The notes under the pieces: model-generated
What the model was told of the DNA's origin: nothing
Database searches by the model: none
What the model saw: only the letters and a program-made list of their open reading frames with translations
NCBI GenBank assembly: GCA_963971225.1
Contig: OZ020267.1
Span: 154,061,920 to 154,125,919, forward strand
Source: Melieria omissa
Taxonomy: Eukaryota; Arthropoda; Insecta; Diptera; Ulidiidae
Direction: 5' to 3'
DNA length: 64,000 bases
Translations under genes and position numbers: made by a program
Part shown: piece by piece, positions 13,101 to 28,300 of the stretch
Layout of the letters: the number at the start of each line of letters is the position of its first letter
Position numbering within the stretch: the first letter of the stretch is position 1

Positions 13101-15002
13101 TCGTTGGGTTGGCGTGTTCTACACACTAAAATGTTGATGTTGTTGTTGTTTGTTGCTGTTGGTGTGCAAAAAAACTTTTCCTTAATTTGCGCATTTCTCG
13201 TGTGCCGCATCAATCGCTTCAGTCGTCGCAGCTGGTTGAGCAGTGCCGCATCACCGCTAACAATTCCAAGTCTGAGCTCATGTTCTATTCTCGTCAAGTT
13301 TCCATTCGTTGCTCTCCGTGATTGGTGTTGTTGGTGTGGATTTTTATTATGACGCTGCCGTTCATGGCCACGGCTTCCCGCCGGTGAAAATCAACAGCAG
13401 CGGTTCCGCTTCCAGCTGCATGCAACAGCAACTGCCGGATCTGCACAGGTGGTCGTTGTTGTTGTTGTACTTTTTCTTCTTCTTTCTGCTATAACTTTTA
13501 GCGCATCAACGCTCGTCCATTAGAAGCATTTCTCATTTGTGCTCTTTCCATTCAGGCGTTCACCATTTCTAGATTTGCTCTTGGCGCTTTTTTCATCAAA
13601 CTGGAGAAAGACATACAACAACAACAACAACAACACCTCAATAAAACAACATCATCAACATTCAGAACAACAACAAATTGTTTATCATAAAAATCGCAAA
13701 CAAGTGTTTGCACATTCATTTTCTCGTTGCTGTTGTTGTTGTTGCTTCCCACTTTGCCCGTTGCTGGTTGCCGGTGTTGCGCCGTTGCGTTGAGTTGCGT
13801 TGCTGCGTCATGCGTTTCGCGCTCTGCGCTCTGCTGGCGTTGCATTTAAATTTAGAATTTGAACTAATTTTGATGAAAGGAAGTCGAAGCTGGCGAGGTT
13901 CGCGCAATGCTGCTGCCGGTCGCTGTCTATGTGTGTGTGTGTGTGCGTGTGCGTCTGCGTTAAGTTGTGTGAAAATTTGGACGGGACAAAATGCGTTCAT
14001 TTGGTTGGTGGTTTTGGTATTTTTAGCAAGCGATCTGCTTATGTTGTGTCCAGAATTAAACTCGGCACAAGTCGGCGAGGTGACCAGGAGCAAAAATAAT
14101 CGATACAGATGCTTAATTTATGCTACAGTCAGAAGAGGAAGAAGAGAGATGGGTGATAGGTTGAAAGGAGAAAAGCTGTAAAGGGTGGGAATATAGAAAC
14201 AAATGATAAATAAGGGGAGAGATAGGATTAAAGAAGATAAGAAGAAGAAATAGCAAAAATAGAAATAACAAAGAAGGGCAAAGGAAAAGAAGTCAAGGTC
14301 GCGTAGTGAAGAAAAGCAAAGAGTAAACAAGCACCAGAAATCAACTGAGAAAACCAGGAAACAGTCGTTAGAAAACGATGTAAAGTGAGGTGTGCAGTTG
14401 GCTGAATAATTCAAAAATACACAAAACTCCATTAAAAGCTCCGAGCAAAGTTTTCCCACGGAGTACGCTGCCGTCTGACGACGAAAATACCAAACTTGGA
14501 AGCACTGGAATTTGCAGCACACCCGGATTACTTTCAATTTAACGGTGTATTGCATGACACCACCACCGCACCGCACCGGCTGTCACATACACAGTCACAA
14601 AGTTCCTTGCCCAACAACACCAATAAATTAGTTGCAGTGCTCAACTCGATTCCAGCGAAAACTAAACATCAAACAAACGAACGAACGAACGAAGAATGTG
14701 TCAAAACAATTTAGACTCACTTGCTGCGGTACATCTCATCGATTCGTCGGCAGCTACGCGAACTCTGAACTTGCAGCTCGAGTTGCTGACTGAGCACCTT
14801 GAAATTGGTTGCCCAATGAAAAAAACAACAACGATATGTAATGCACACAGACCGATTCGTTGGCGTTTAAATGCAGCACGTTTGCCACATAACCGACGAG
14901 AAACGCGCAAGACAAATCGGAAAAAACAACATGTGGGAAAAACTTTAATGATGCCAGCGGCAACAAACTCGAGTATCAAGAACAGTAACAACAACAGCGC
15001 GG

Positions 15003-15025
15003 CACACACACACACACACACACAC
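15003..15025. repeat. (CA)n microsatellite
   Basis: An uninterrupted CA dinucleotide run of about 23 bp. It is one of several CA/GT tracts in the window. Confidence 0.9.
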
Positions 15026-18000
15026 GGCCCTCCACTGCGGAGTACGCGCTCTCGCTGTCGTTGGGTCGCGGGCAGCACTGACGGCGTGCCAGGCGGCCAA
15101 TGCGTTGCACCGCACTCGCTTCGGTCTTTCCGAAATCAGCTGCCCAGGCACTGAAAGCACAGAGCGCAACTCCCAAAAACAGGCGCGGAAAAGCGAACAA
15201 CCGAAGTCGACAAGACGAAGCACGCATTTCGAAAATCACTGCGGCAAAAATGGAAGACGGCGAATGTGCCAAGTTGTGGCACGGAAAATCCATGTCAATT
15301 GCGTAAGCAGCATTTTCACGTGACGCCGGCGCGCAGTCGGTGTGCGAGACAAATTTGTGATTTGTCTGTGGCTTCTTTCACACTTCTCAGGGCACTCGAG
15401 TGGTGCAGTTGCACGAATTTCGAAATTCGAGACAAACAAAAAACACAGCGATAAAGGAAAACACGCATTCACAGGCACTAAAAGCCATGTTGAGGCAGCG
15501 GCAGCGGCCATCAATGGCTGACCTGACTATGTGGCGACATGGGAAATCCACTGCCGCGCAATTTTTGTCACAAGGTAAGACGCAAAGTCGTAAATTAACG
15601 TGCAACTAATGCCGGCGAAGGCAATGCAAATGGCAGCCGGCAGCTGAGGTCGAGGGGGCGCTGCCCAGCGGCCCGAGGAAACTAATTGAACTCGATGGAG
15701 TATTTATTTATGTGCCGCCGTGACAGCCACGGCGCGGAAGCCCATAATCGCCGTACACACGCCGCACTAACGACTCGCCAGCACACGCGACGCAGTAAAG
15801 TGTGCGTGGCGATGGAGGTGCTTAAAATTCCGCCCCACAACTCTTTCCGAGGGCCGACTTGGTGGGATGATGAAGTGTCTTAATGCGGCGACCAGAGCAT
15901 AAACAAGCCGTAAGTGGCTCGCTGGCGGAAGCGACAAGGGAAACTTGTACCAAATTAGATGTGGGGCCAAATTAAAACGTCATTGCCATACGAAATCGAT
16001 TTAAATATGGTTGTTGTTGTTGGGTTGTTTGAAAACATCAATATGATTAATTGTGCTTTAATGACAATCAATGAGAGAAAAGCCGGCGTACAAATTGGGA
16101 CAATTCCCGGCAGATTTTCCCCCAACTTGGCAGATTTGCGACGAGCGCAAATTTTTAACATTTCATAATTGTTCAGCGAGCAGTTCCAAAAGTTTCGCAG
16201 CGTCTGACGTGCTTCATTTGTCAAATGTCATGGCGCAACAATAACAACAAACGCAGCGGGGGCAATTATGCACGGAAGCAGCGCGAAAGAAAGAGTACAA
16301 GAAGCCTCATTATAAAAGCAATTCCCGCACCTTCAACAGACGCTTAAGTAATTAAAGTTTTCTCCGCTACTCAGCTTCTCCGCTGGGCGACACGCTGACG
16401 AGGTGACTGGCGAAACTTAGTAAATCGTGTACCAGAGGGAACGGGGCCAGAACTGCCAAGGCGCCAACTGTAAGCTGACCCAATGACTTGATTTGCTGCT
16501 ACTTACAGTGGCAACAATTTTTCCTAATTACAATAGCAAAGATTTTAATTTGTACAGCAGGAAAGCAAAAAAGCAAAAGAGCAGTGTAAGTGCTGCTTCC
16601 TGCCGCTGTTTTACTGCGAGGGAATTCACATTGAAAGCTGAGTGCCCTTTTTATTTACTAAAAGCTAAGAAGTCAAAGAAATGTGAAGGATTTCGTCAAA
16701 AGTGCCAACAATTTCGCTTACACCACGAAAGTTGTATTTTTTATTATTTTACATTTTGCTATAAAGTTCATCAAATTGAGTTTTCATTGAATTAATTGAG
16801 CAAAGACCACTTAGCAATCGGCAGCGCTCAGTCATTTGCATTTAGTTGTTCGGCGACGCCTTAAATGTTCAGCATACGCCACGTTGGCGACGACAGCGAC
16901 TACTAATGATGACTTGTGAACATTATTGAACAATGAAGAAAACTTGTAAACACATAGTTTTCGCGCTTTGAAAGGTTATCAGAAAATGTCAAATAATATT
17001 CACTACAGCAATTTGTTTTTTACGAGTTATAGAAATTTCAGCGATTGCGTGCTCGGGCGCTGGTTGGCGCTGCTCAGTCGCACACACGCTGCTCTTCGAC
17101 TGTTTTTAGTTCGCAGCCAAATGCGAAAAACAACAGTGACAAGCAGCTAAATAAATAATAGTTGAAGTTATTAGCTTTTCGTTAAAAATCCAGCACTGGC
17201 TCGTTGCTTAAAAAGCATGAAATTTATGCGTGCGGCAGTGGAAAGTGGCGGAGTGACTAACTGTCTGACTGCCTTTGCGCACTGCAATTGGCGAAAAGCG
17301 ACGCTTATAATTCAAGAAATTTTTGTTCACTCCAACACTGGAAAACGATTTAGTGCAGTGATGTGTGTGAGTAATGCGTGTGTGTGTGTGAGTAGTAACG
17401 GAAATGGTTTTCATTTCAGGCCGCAGACCCGCAAAAACTAACTAGAAAAACTGCGCTTTAACAGAGCGTAACCGAAATCGGCTCGTAAGAGTCATAAATT
17501 TCGTCAAATTACTGCAAAAGCAAAAAAACAAAAATTATCCAGCTACAAATTTTTAATTTGTTGTTTGTTTGCGAAATTTCTGTGGCGCCAATGAGTTGCA
17601 TGAAATTTGTGAAATTGACAGTGACTAAAGTCACTGCGAGGGAGAAGGCCCTTCAATTTTCTACTTGAATGTTTTTCAATTTGAAATTTTAAAAATATTA
17701 ACAAATAATAATCTCTAAATGGTTCAGAATATAATTGCATGTAAAAATATTTTAATTATAATTTCTAACATTTTAAAATAAAAATTAAAATCCCTAATGT
17801 GTTTTGTAGGTTAACACTAATAGCAGTTTTTTTAATCATAAAACAAGTTGTTTACATATGAAATTACAGCAGTTACACTGACAATGACAACTTATTTTGA
17901 CATAATCCGCACGCGACTCACGACCCGAAAGGGTTAAAAGGTGCCTAATTGCTTTACTAATTGCGAAAAATTCGCTACGCAGACTTCAATGAGCCCCAAA

Positions 18001-18380
18001 TAGCCGGCAGCCACATGGCCGCTTCAATTGTCGCTCTCGGCTCACTTGTTTGCCATTTGACGTCACAGTAAAACCGGTATTAATGGCGTGAAGCGGCTTT
18101 TGGCACTGAAATGAAGCCGTAAGTGGCGCAAAGCAGAGTGCACAACAAAAAATCAAACTCGTTCGGCTACATTTTGGTCAACAAAACGTTTTAAGGGATT
18201 TCAATTTGTGATTTTTAAGCGCAGCACGCTTCACTTTTGGTTTTCGTTCGCTTTGTGCGATGTGTCGATTGTTATATTTCAATTGGCCGTTGCCACCAAT
18301 CGATTGTCCACATAAGGTTTTATGTTTGTGTTTGTGGGCCGTGCTCAGCTCGACCCTGAACTTGAATAGCAGCGCTTGTG

Positions 18381-18399
18381 CGTGTGTGTGTGTGTGTGT
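18381..18399. repeat. (GT)n microsatellite
   Basis: An uninterrupted GT run of about 19 bp, preceded by the near-repeat TTGTGC. Confidence 0.85.
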
Positions 18400-21300
18400 T
18401 GGCTCAACATTTGCCACTGTTGCTCTTCACGCTTGTGTGACATTTGACTTTATTATTCTATTATTTTTTATTGCAACGTTCATTGTTGTGAAAAATGTTA
18501 ATTGTTTTCTTCGCCTCGGCGCGTTGTCCGCATTTAGTTCCCAAGCTCTAAGCTCCAATTAAACAACTCGATTTATGGGATTTTGCCTACAAATGGCACA
18601 ATTTGTGTGTGGGTTGTGATTAAGTCATATTTATTATTGTTATTCGGCGCGTTTTCAACGGCGCTATTAACGCAAGCGATTTGCCAAATTTGGGCTTGGA
18701 ATGCTTAATCCTCATCAGCCGCTGCAGAGCCGCAGAAGCTCGAAAACAAAATACTTCTATTCAGTCAATAAATAAATAACAAAAAAATATAAAAACAAAT
18801 AATGACAAAAATGTGTAGAGTTCTCTGAACGCAACAGTTGTCAACAGTTGTCATAGTCGATGAACTCATGGTTAATAAATAGAAATAGCTTTCGGCACAC
18901 TTTCAGCACACAAATAAAACAAAAATGTGGGCATAACTTGTCCCAAAGCACTTCAACTTTACTAAACTTCTGTACGCTTTCCTCACACTTTTATCGAAGC
19001 TACTAGATCCGAGTGCATATGACAGCAAGACGTCGTCTACTCGCCATTACAGACACAAATTGTGATTAATTAATCTTTATTTACGGTTCTCATTAGACGA
19101 ATGTTCTGACCCACTCTTGGTTGTTAAATCAACAAAGCTCAGACTACTAATTAAAAATCGTTAACATTTTGCATTTCCGCTCCGCACATTCCGCCGCCGG
19201 CACTTGGCCAGTCTCACCTTCGACTGCCTGCTGTCGCCCCGCCAAGCCGCATTACACCGCTCACACTGTGGCCTGACCCCATAACATTCTCGCCGCACTT
19301 GCTTACTGACATCAGAACCTGGCGGCTTCAGATTTAAACGACAGGCGCATCATTCATTTATTATTAAGCAAATACGCGATTATGCAAAACAAGTCAACAA
19401 AACAACGAGCAGAAAACTTTAAAGCAGCCAATTACTCACTAACAAAGTCAGCAAACAGCGACTCGCAATTCCATTTTTCAAGATTCAGCAATTGGCCTGA
19501 AAGCGATGGCAGCGCAAGAACACTGAACGGGTTCGGCACTTCAGTCGAACGGCCGATGCGCGCAGTCAACACAAAACGCGGAAATAAGTTGCAAATAATA
19601 GTAAAACATTTCGGCAAATCGTCGAGGCAACAACAAAACGCCGCACATTAATTGCACAGCGAAGGAAGACGAAGCCTTAGTGCTGACATATTCAGTGGCA
19701 GATTTAATGGACTGTCCAACTGACCGACTGACGTGTGGTCGCTGCCATTTGCACAGACCGCGCCGCTCCACTGCGCCGCATCGAATTGCAAAACAATGCA
19801 AATGTAAACAGCAGCGAACAGTGAAAACACTAGGAAGCCAACACGAAACGAAAGCAGCCGACGAGCAGCGACACAAAGCAAAGCCGACGACTACCAACAA
19901 CGACCGCAATTTGCGTGCAAATGCCGAAGATTGGCAGTAAATAAAGCGAAGTCAATGCGTTGTGCGTTCATGTGAGCGATTTGTGCGTGCGGCCACACAC
20001 GCGCCCGCTTCCCCTCCGCACTAACAACACTTGGGTGATAAATGCCCAAATTAACCTTAATTTCGGCGGCTTGCAAGTTTTGCGGTCGCCTCCCGTGTAG
20101 ATTGAAATTTCCAGCACGACTGGCGCCTGACACGCCAAATGCTGTGGCGAGTTAGGAGACGGCGGTTTTATTGCGCCGCACTGTAGTTTCGAGCAATCAT
20201 TTTTGCAGCCCAAAGACGTAACACGCACTAGACTTTAGTATTTTTTGTGGCCACAAGCGGCACACCGCCGGCATTTTAACGACGCCGTCTAAGTTATTAG
20301 ACCATAATTTTTATTGACCAACACTGGGCGCACACACGTGGTGGCTGTTGTTGTTGTTGTTTCGATTTTCTCACACGTCTGTCTTGTGGCGCATCCTGTG
20401 CGGCATACAAATTGCCATAATTTGCATTTATTTCGCATAAGTTCGAGTGTTGGTCGCGGAGCTTTTTAGCGGCTGTCGTCTTTTGCGATTATCCACTCGT
20501 GATCCAATTTCAATGAATAGATTTAAACCGCTGCTTAGCGTTTATCTCCCAAGAGATACACGCTGAGTAGCAATTTTCTAACGAGCCAGAAGCCATGCAG
20601 CCGCGTCTGTTCGCTTCACTGGCGCTCACACTCGCTGAAGTGCACCCAATGTGTGTGCACCTGTTGTTGCGATAGCAGTTAGCAACACTTTAGCTAATTG
20701 CTACGCCGTCGTTCCACAATTGCTAATACAGTAATTGCTGCGTTGCCACAGATTCAATGGCGAAACTGTCGACTGCAGCCCATTTAACGAATCGTTTAAT
20801 CACTGCGCTCTACTCGGTTCCCACCAACCGAGCGACACGCTTTGCTTCGTTTGCCTTTGCATTGTCGTTTTGCTTCAAAAAGGAGTAAGGAGGAATCAAA
20901 AAGGATTGGCACATTTTGTGCTGAGACATGAGTTTAATTGCAAATTTCCCAAGTTTTCCACAAACATGGATTGTGAACGCACACAAAAACTGATTTCAAT
21001 TAACAAAGAGGAACGACGACGGCTTCTCTTTGGGACTAGAATGAAGGTGAGCTTGTATAACGGTGCCCGTGAGCGACATACAATAATAGCAACAATAACT
21101 ATGATCGAAAAACAGCATTATTAGCTACAAAAACAACAACCATTGCCAATGATTTAATCCGAGAGAAAAGCAGCTTCCAACAAAATATATTCAATCTAAC
21201 TTGTTTTGCTCGGCATTGCGGCTCTTGTTGTTGTTCCAATAGTTGTTTTCGTGTGCGATTTGAATGCGCAAGTGCATTGCAGTGTGAATGTGTGCGTGAG

Positions 21301-23807
21301 TGTCTGTGTGCGCACTGCGCCATCACGAATTTTTTCGCTTTTTTCCATTTCAATTAAAAAAATGCCCGATTATCAACGCCAGTCAATGTTTCACACAAGT
21401 TGAATCGGCGAAACTTTGTTGGCAACTAGCACCAACAACGGCAACAACAACAACGCAGCAAAAGCCAACCAACCGCAACAGCGACAAATCGCAGCGGCAA
21501 TGTCAAAGATCGCACAGTTGGCTAATGACGCAAACACGTTGAGCAAAAAAAAGAACAACAACAACTCCAACTAGCGAGAGGGTTACGAGAGCATGTTGGT
21601 GGGGAGCGCATGCACTGGGCGCGTATGATTATTTTATTTGTGTTGTCGTTGTTTTTGTTGTATTTAAATTTTTCCAACAAGAGATTTTAATCACAGCAAT
21701 TGTAAGTCACGTTCGTTGAACAATAACAACAATTTGCAATTTTAGCCACATAAATAAATACGCACAAAACAACATTTAAAGGCAATGGTTGCAACAAGAC
21801 TCCCTCACCACTCACCCCTCACCCCTAGTCACCGTCAGAAGTTGCTCACTTCAATTGTTGTTGTTCTATAACATTATTGTGTATACATATATTTGTTTAA
21901 ATAAATTGTTTGTGTGTGTGTGAGCACATTTGCATAATTGCTGCTTGTGTAGCGTAGCGGCAGCTCTTGTTGTTGTTGCAGCTGCGTGCGAGCGTGAGTG
22001 TGAGAAAAACGCCCAAACCTGTTGGCGTCGCTGGCAAAGCGGCTCCATCGATTCTAAGCAATCGTCAGCCGCTGCAGATACTTTGCGCGTACTCACACAC
22101 AAACTTGCACACGAGAAGGGGCGCAGAACGGGTATAGCGGCAGCCAAACGCCCTTCATTCATATTTTTAACTCATTTCTGATATTCGACGAAAAACTGAA
22201 ATTCGAAATTTCGCTTTGAATAACTAAATCGAATTCAGCGCCGAATACCGAGAACAGCGTGGCGATCGTATCATTGTCTATGTTCATTGTTTGTGTTATT
22301 ATTGTAATGCACGTTGTTGTAGTTGGCTGCAGAAAATCACCGGAATGTCAGAACGGTCCATTGAAAGCGAATTGATATCAGTGACATGAAAAAAATCGCA
22401 AGCTACCAACAACAACGAGAATATGTACCATTGTAGATAAAATCCAAAAGCGTACAACAACAAAAAATGGACAATTAATTAATAAGCGAGCATGAAAATG
22501 GTGGCAACATTTCGCAAGGTCAGCGAAGTCTTTAAAAGTGGCTAAATGGTCCGACGCAGCTACGCTGAGTAGAATAACTGGAATGTGTAGAAAAGAGTGA
22601 AAAAGATCTGCTAAGCAAACAGACGAACTTGAAAACTGAGACGTTTGCCGGTTGCCAGCTGCTGGTTGTTGATCGCTGGCTGCTTTTTGTCCGTTGTTTG
22701 CATGAATTCGTACAGCCTGCAGCCGCGATATTGTTGGCAAGACTGTTGTTGTAGTATTTCCAGGATTAACAGAACGGTTTTCAGATTTCATCAATCAAGT
22801 CAAGCGACATGTTTTTGTCGAGAATAAACAAAAGAAAACATAATGCTTATATTAATATATTTGTTTCATGTTTATGTAAAATCTTAGAATTGTAGATTCG
22901 CCCATTAGCATCGTAATCAATAATAATAACTTTGTTGTCATATTATTTTTTATATGCTTTTAACGCTTTCTTTAAATTGAAAAGAAAAAATTGTTTATCG
23001 CCATGAAAAGCTGAGCCTGTAAATCCCCTTCCACCCATAGATTAGCGGTTTCAGTTCTAACCCTCTAATTATGCCACCAAAAAATCTCAAGAAATGTTAT
23101 CGAAAGAGTAAATTATTAGAAGAGAGATTAAAACATTAACAATTGGGTGTCAGGCCTAACTTGTAATTAAGCCCTAAATTTCCGCTCGTATGCAAAGGTA
23201 CATTAATTATGCCAATGTCTTCACAGTTCTCGCCTCAGGAAAGTATGGCAAATTTTTAGCTATTTACACTTCAATCATTAATTATTCAATAACATTGAAC
23301 CTTAAAGGCATTCACGGTGTGTGGCATTTGACTTTTTCTAAACAAATCTTGAAAACGGCTTTAAACAACAACAAATCATGCTTACATCAGACTTGCTTCT
23401 TTTGTGATATTTGTACATTTTTTAAGCAAAGGAATCAGGACGAAACAAAGTTCTTAGCAGTGATATTGGACCTCATTAAAAACGCCACGAACTAAACTAA
23501 CAAAGCGTTATTTTGCCGCTACTCTGCCAAGACAATTGCCGCAGCCTGTGAATGCCTCATTTACTCTACCGTGGCACAACCACTCAATTCCATTCATTAA
23601 TTGTCTAACCTCAAAGTGCGACTACGGGAAAAAATAACATAATGAATATGTACAGAGCGATTGCAGCAACTGCAACAACACTTTAAGCAACAACAGCAAT
23701 GCATTGGCTCTGTTGTGACAAGTGTCACACAACTGTCAACGCTGTCATCTGTCTCACAAGTCGTGCAGCGTTCAATGTTCTAATTGTGCACGGGATATTT
23801 GCCTATT

Positions 23808-23852
23808 ATTGTTGCTGTTGTTGTTGTTGTTGTTGTTGTTGTTCTTGCTGTT
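23808..23852. repeat. (TTG)n trinucleotide repeat
   Basis: About 45 bp of TTG/GTT repeats with two CTG interruptions. If read as codons it would give leucine or glutamine runs, but no coding context supports translation. Confidence 0.85.
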
Positions 23853-25300
23853 GGAGTGCACGAGTGTGGCTGCGGTTAAAAATACAAAAACAACAACCGC
23901 AGTAAAGCAATAACAGCAGCCGGAACGTCACATTAGCGGCAATTACGCGTACGCTCTGCTTATGAGAAGCAAGAAGAAGCAACAGACACACAAGCCGCAA
24001 CAGCGACAGCGACAGTAGCAGTTCAAATCAAAATCAAAAGAAATGCAATAAAAGTGACACACTAGTGTTGAATTGCCAACGCACATTTGCGGCGACAGCC
24101 GACGTGCCAGCAACACGGCGACATCCCATGGGGCGTTGGAATTGCATAATCAAAACGAAATGTGCGCCGTAATGGAAGGTGTTGAAGGTTTTTGTTGCTG
24201 CCTTCTACTGTCGTTCCCCTTCCGCGCTCTGCCCTCGCTGGCTGGCAATTTTCGCCGCACTATTTGCCGCCAACTTGCTTACCGCTCACCGCTACGCATT
24301 TTGCGTCTAAACGTGACCCCCAGCCCCCTCACTCTGCGCCCATGGAACCAACTGTTCGAATAGTTAACTGGTTGTGCGTCGCACTGCCGCGGTCGGTTGC
24401 TCTGCGAGTGCTTTGCAGGTGCTTCACACATCGTCGCTGCTGCCTTTGTTGCTGTTATTTGTGCGCCGACATACAAAGCTGTTGATCTGCGTGTTGTCGT
24501 TGCTGTTGTTGTTGTCGTTGTTTACGCACGTAAATATTCATTCATTCGCAAATACGACCGTTGACCACTTTTCGAGCCGATAACGAATGTTTAAATTTGT
24601 TTCATATTTTTTGAAAATGCGCGACTGGTTTTATGTCAAATGTGCCAAATTCACAAGAAAATTTCCAACGACGCAAGGCCAACGTTTAACAACATTTAAC
24701 ATTTAACGTTTCTTTACACATGGGCCTCGCCCGGCCACCTTTTGGGGAATTCAGAAATGTTTCGGTGCCTCGATGTTTGTACAAGTGGCTTAATTTCGAG
24801 TCGCGCCGAACGCCGTCGAAGGAGCGAGCGTGCGAGGAAATGAACTACCAACAACATGTTGAGAAAACGCGCCACATAAAACTCGTCAAACGTGGCCAAT
24901 TGACACCGATGTGCGCCGAAGTGGACGCCAGCCGAACGAAAAACACACATTTCAGATAATCTAAAGCTGACATAAACTACAACAATAACGCCACGACAAA
25001 GCCAACAACAGTCAGCAAAAAACGCGCGAAATGCGGGCAACAAGTGGGACTGAAGAAGAAGAAGAAAACGCAGACACAATCACAAATCGACGGTATGCAA
25101 AGAAACCAACAGCTACGCGCTTTGTTGTAACTTAGCAAGAGATATAACTGATAAGCGACAAATGCGACTGATAAGCCACCGCGCGGAATGTGACAACACG
25201 AGTTGGCGTCGGTGCAAAGATGGTTTGACAACTACAACAATAAAAAACGCGTGCCTCGACAATACAAACTGGCTTTAGGTGACATTGAGCTGTTACGTAC

Positions 25301-28300
25301 CGTCTGGCGGCTACTCCTTGCAACAGTCGTTTGGTTGTCTGCGACTGCAACGCCTGGGGCGCTCCGCTGCTCGCTCTCGCACCGAGGCCAGTATCCGTTG
25401 GCCGTTGCTGCAGCAACGCCACCACGCGCGGACTCACCTGCCCGCCGCTGTGCGTCGCCGAAGAGGGCACCGTTGCCGTGGGCGAGCGGCGCAGCAGCGG
25501 CGTGGAGGCGCTCGAACGGTGGTTAGCACCGACTGCCACCACCATTGCATTGGCGGCGCGCATTGTGACCACTTTCGATTTCACTTCATTGTAATTTTTC
25601 TTGGGCAGCGCTTTGTTGCTTTCGATCTTATTCATAACGGCTTCCCATTTGTTGGGCGTATGCGATTTACGCGTATGCGACGACGACGATGACGTACCAG
25701 CCCCCGGGCTGCAGCGATTTGCGGTGGACGCGTTCGCGGCGGACGCACGTTTGGAGGGCGTTTTCGTGGCCGCGGTTTTACCGCGTGGCGATCGCTTGCC
25801 CGCTACCGACGCGCACGACGAATTGAACGACTTGACGTGTTGATCTGTTTTGTTGTCGAGCGACAGCGAGGACGACGACGACGTCGGCGACACCTGTGTG
25901 GCCGCCGTTCCCGACTCCGAGCGAGTGTCTCGTCCCGTGGCCGTCTTCTGCGGCGAAAATTTTGCTTCCGTTTTAGCACCGAAATCGCCGTTCACGGCAT
26001 TACACAGCGAACTCAGTGACGCGTGCTTGCGCGGTGGAGTCACTTTGTGCACTAACTGCGCCAGTAGTGGCGCAGGCAGTGACGACTCCTCGCAACCGGC
26101 GGCAGCTCCAACATCGCCGACAACGCCGGCAGCGCCACTTCCAGTTGTGGAGTTCTTCGTGCGCTTCGCGTTCACGCTCACTTTCGTGTTCGTGTTTGTG
26201 TTAATGCTGGCGTTGTTACTGTTGCTGCTGATATTCGAATTCAAATCAGCAGACGTTAAGCACTCGGCAAAAGCTTCTTCCAGCGACGAAAAGCTCTTGC
26301 AGTCGACATTCACAGTGCTGCCATCGACGCTGCAGTACGACGTACGATTGGAGAGCGTGGCCGCGGACAGCCGATCGTTGCTCGTGCTGCTCTGTATGGT
26401 GGACGATGTGAGGCTCTTGCTCAGTTGACCTTGGCCGAGTGCGGCATTGGCTGCATGCATGGCGCGCTCCTGTGCGGCCGATTCGTTTCCATGCGCCACA
26501 TTGATGCATTTTGCACTGCCGCCGCGATTGCTCTTCACCGTTTCCGTGGAGTCATCGCCGTCGCCGTCGCCCTCGCCCTCGCCTTCTGGCGATATGTCGC
26601 CCATGGCTTCTTGTGTATCCTGGCGGCGCAGCTGCGCCAAGTCCTCATCGCACCGATTTTCGACATCGGTGAAAATGCCCGACGATTCCATGCACGAATC
26701 TTCCGGGTCTTCGGAGATAAAGACCGAAGCGGCTGGCTGCTGCAGCATCGGACCGTACAGCTGACCGTCGATCACCTGTGCGCGCCGATCGCCTCGATGG
26801 AAAATGTCATCAGCGTCCGATTCGGTGAAGAAGTCCGAATCGGTCATGGGATCCTGACGGCGTATGAGCGGCATTTGCTGTTGCTGCTGCTGGTGGAAAC
26901 TCGGCTGGCGTGAAACGTGGCCCCCTTTGCGTGCCGTCGGCCCGTTCGAAGGCGAGTGATCGCTGGCGCCGCGTGAGGCGGGGCGCGACATCTCGCCGTC
27001 GCCCTGGTAGCCAGTGTCCAGGCTGGTGACGCTTGTAACGCTGGTGATGAAACTAGTGGAGATTTTCGAGCCGTTTGATTTGGTCATCTGGTCGGAGGTC
27101 TTGGAGATGTCGGTGTCGGTGTGTGCGGACACGGGCTCGGTGCTGGTGGAGCTCGACTGCAAGAGTTGTTGCTGCAACTGTTGGCGCTGTTGTTGTGCTG
27201 CTGTTGCGGAACTAAAGGCACCAAGTTGCTGTTGTTGTTGCTGCTGGTGCTGCAGCACAATCTCCGAAATATCAGTCTTCACCTCGACCGGATCGAGCGG
27301 CAGCTCTTCGGGCGAAGGCGTCTGATCGATGCGCATTTGCTGCATTGCCATTTTGGCGCCGCCGCTGTTGACGTTCAACGCCAGCGGCAATTCCAAGTTG
27401 TTGGTGTTGTTGGTGTTGGTGGAGTCGAGGAATTCCTTCATCTGGTCTGGCGTTAAAATGCCCAAACTTTCGTCCAATTCGAAAGAGTTTTGCTTCCTTA
27501 GTAATTGTTGTTGCAGCTGTTGCTGCGACTGCGTCAGCGAACAAGGTGACTGTGGTAGCAGCGAACTGTTGGTGTTCGGCTGCGACAAGGCAGTGGACGA
27601 CAGCGAGACGTCAATCAGCTCGATTGAGCAATCGAGCGTAGACTCGGTCAGGTCCAAGCCGAAGGAAAAGCGTGACTTTTGCTTGGCGTTGGGATTGTTG
27701 ACATCCTGCAGCGACACGGCCACACCCACTGCGGACTGCTGACCTTGGCCGGCATAGAATTCGTCGGTGCGTGCGCCCATTGCCAGCAGCGTAGCGGCGT
27801 CGACGTCCATGGGCTCGCAGTACAACTCATCGTCGGGAGTACGCGTGGGCAGCACCAAATCGCTCTGCGCACCTTTCAGCAGTAGTGGTGGCGAGTTGCG
27901 CATGTGAGCGGGCCGTGGCGTGTGCTTGAGGCAGTCGGGCGTGGTGCTGACCGAGGCGGAGTGCTGCTGCGTCATGTAGAGCAGATGTGTGTTGTTCTTC
28001 TCGCCAGCCACATTGGGCGACGCAATGATGGTGTAGTCTTTGCTCAAATTGAATAAGTTCATGTGCCTCGCCGGCGACAGCATGTTCGTCGTCAGGTCCA
28101 GCAAGCGTTCAGTGTTCAGAGTGGAGTTGAGCTGCAGCTGCATGCGGTCATTGCCCGGCGCCAGCGCCAGCAAAGTAGCATTCATTGCATCATCCTCCGG
28201 CTGCAGCGTGACATCCATGTCGAAGCCGGACGGCACGGAGACGTCCTCAAGCATTTGCAGGTTCTCCGTGGAGCCCGGATTCGAGTACGTGGCGTTTGTG

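Larger units (their letters stand above)
7126..25300. other. Long gene-free stretch, probable toucan downstream intron
   Basis: No exon with recognisable protein family content is visible on either strand. It begins directly downstream of the splice donor of the large toucan-like exon, so it is most simply read as intron, but the next exon is not found. It contains simple repeats: (TACA)n at 7,176-7,197, (CAA)n near 13,617-13,636, (GT)n at 13,930-13,945, (GAAC)n at 14,677-14,692, (CA)n at 15,003-15,025, (GT)n at 18,381-18,399 and a (TTG)n run of about 45 bp at 23,808-23,852. The longest unexplained open frame is plus-strand 7,875-8,441 and resembles no family I know. Confidence 0.45.
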
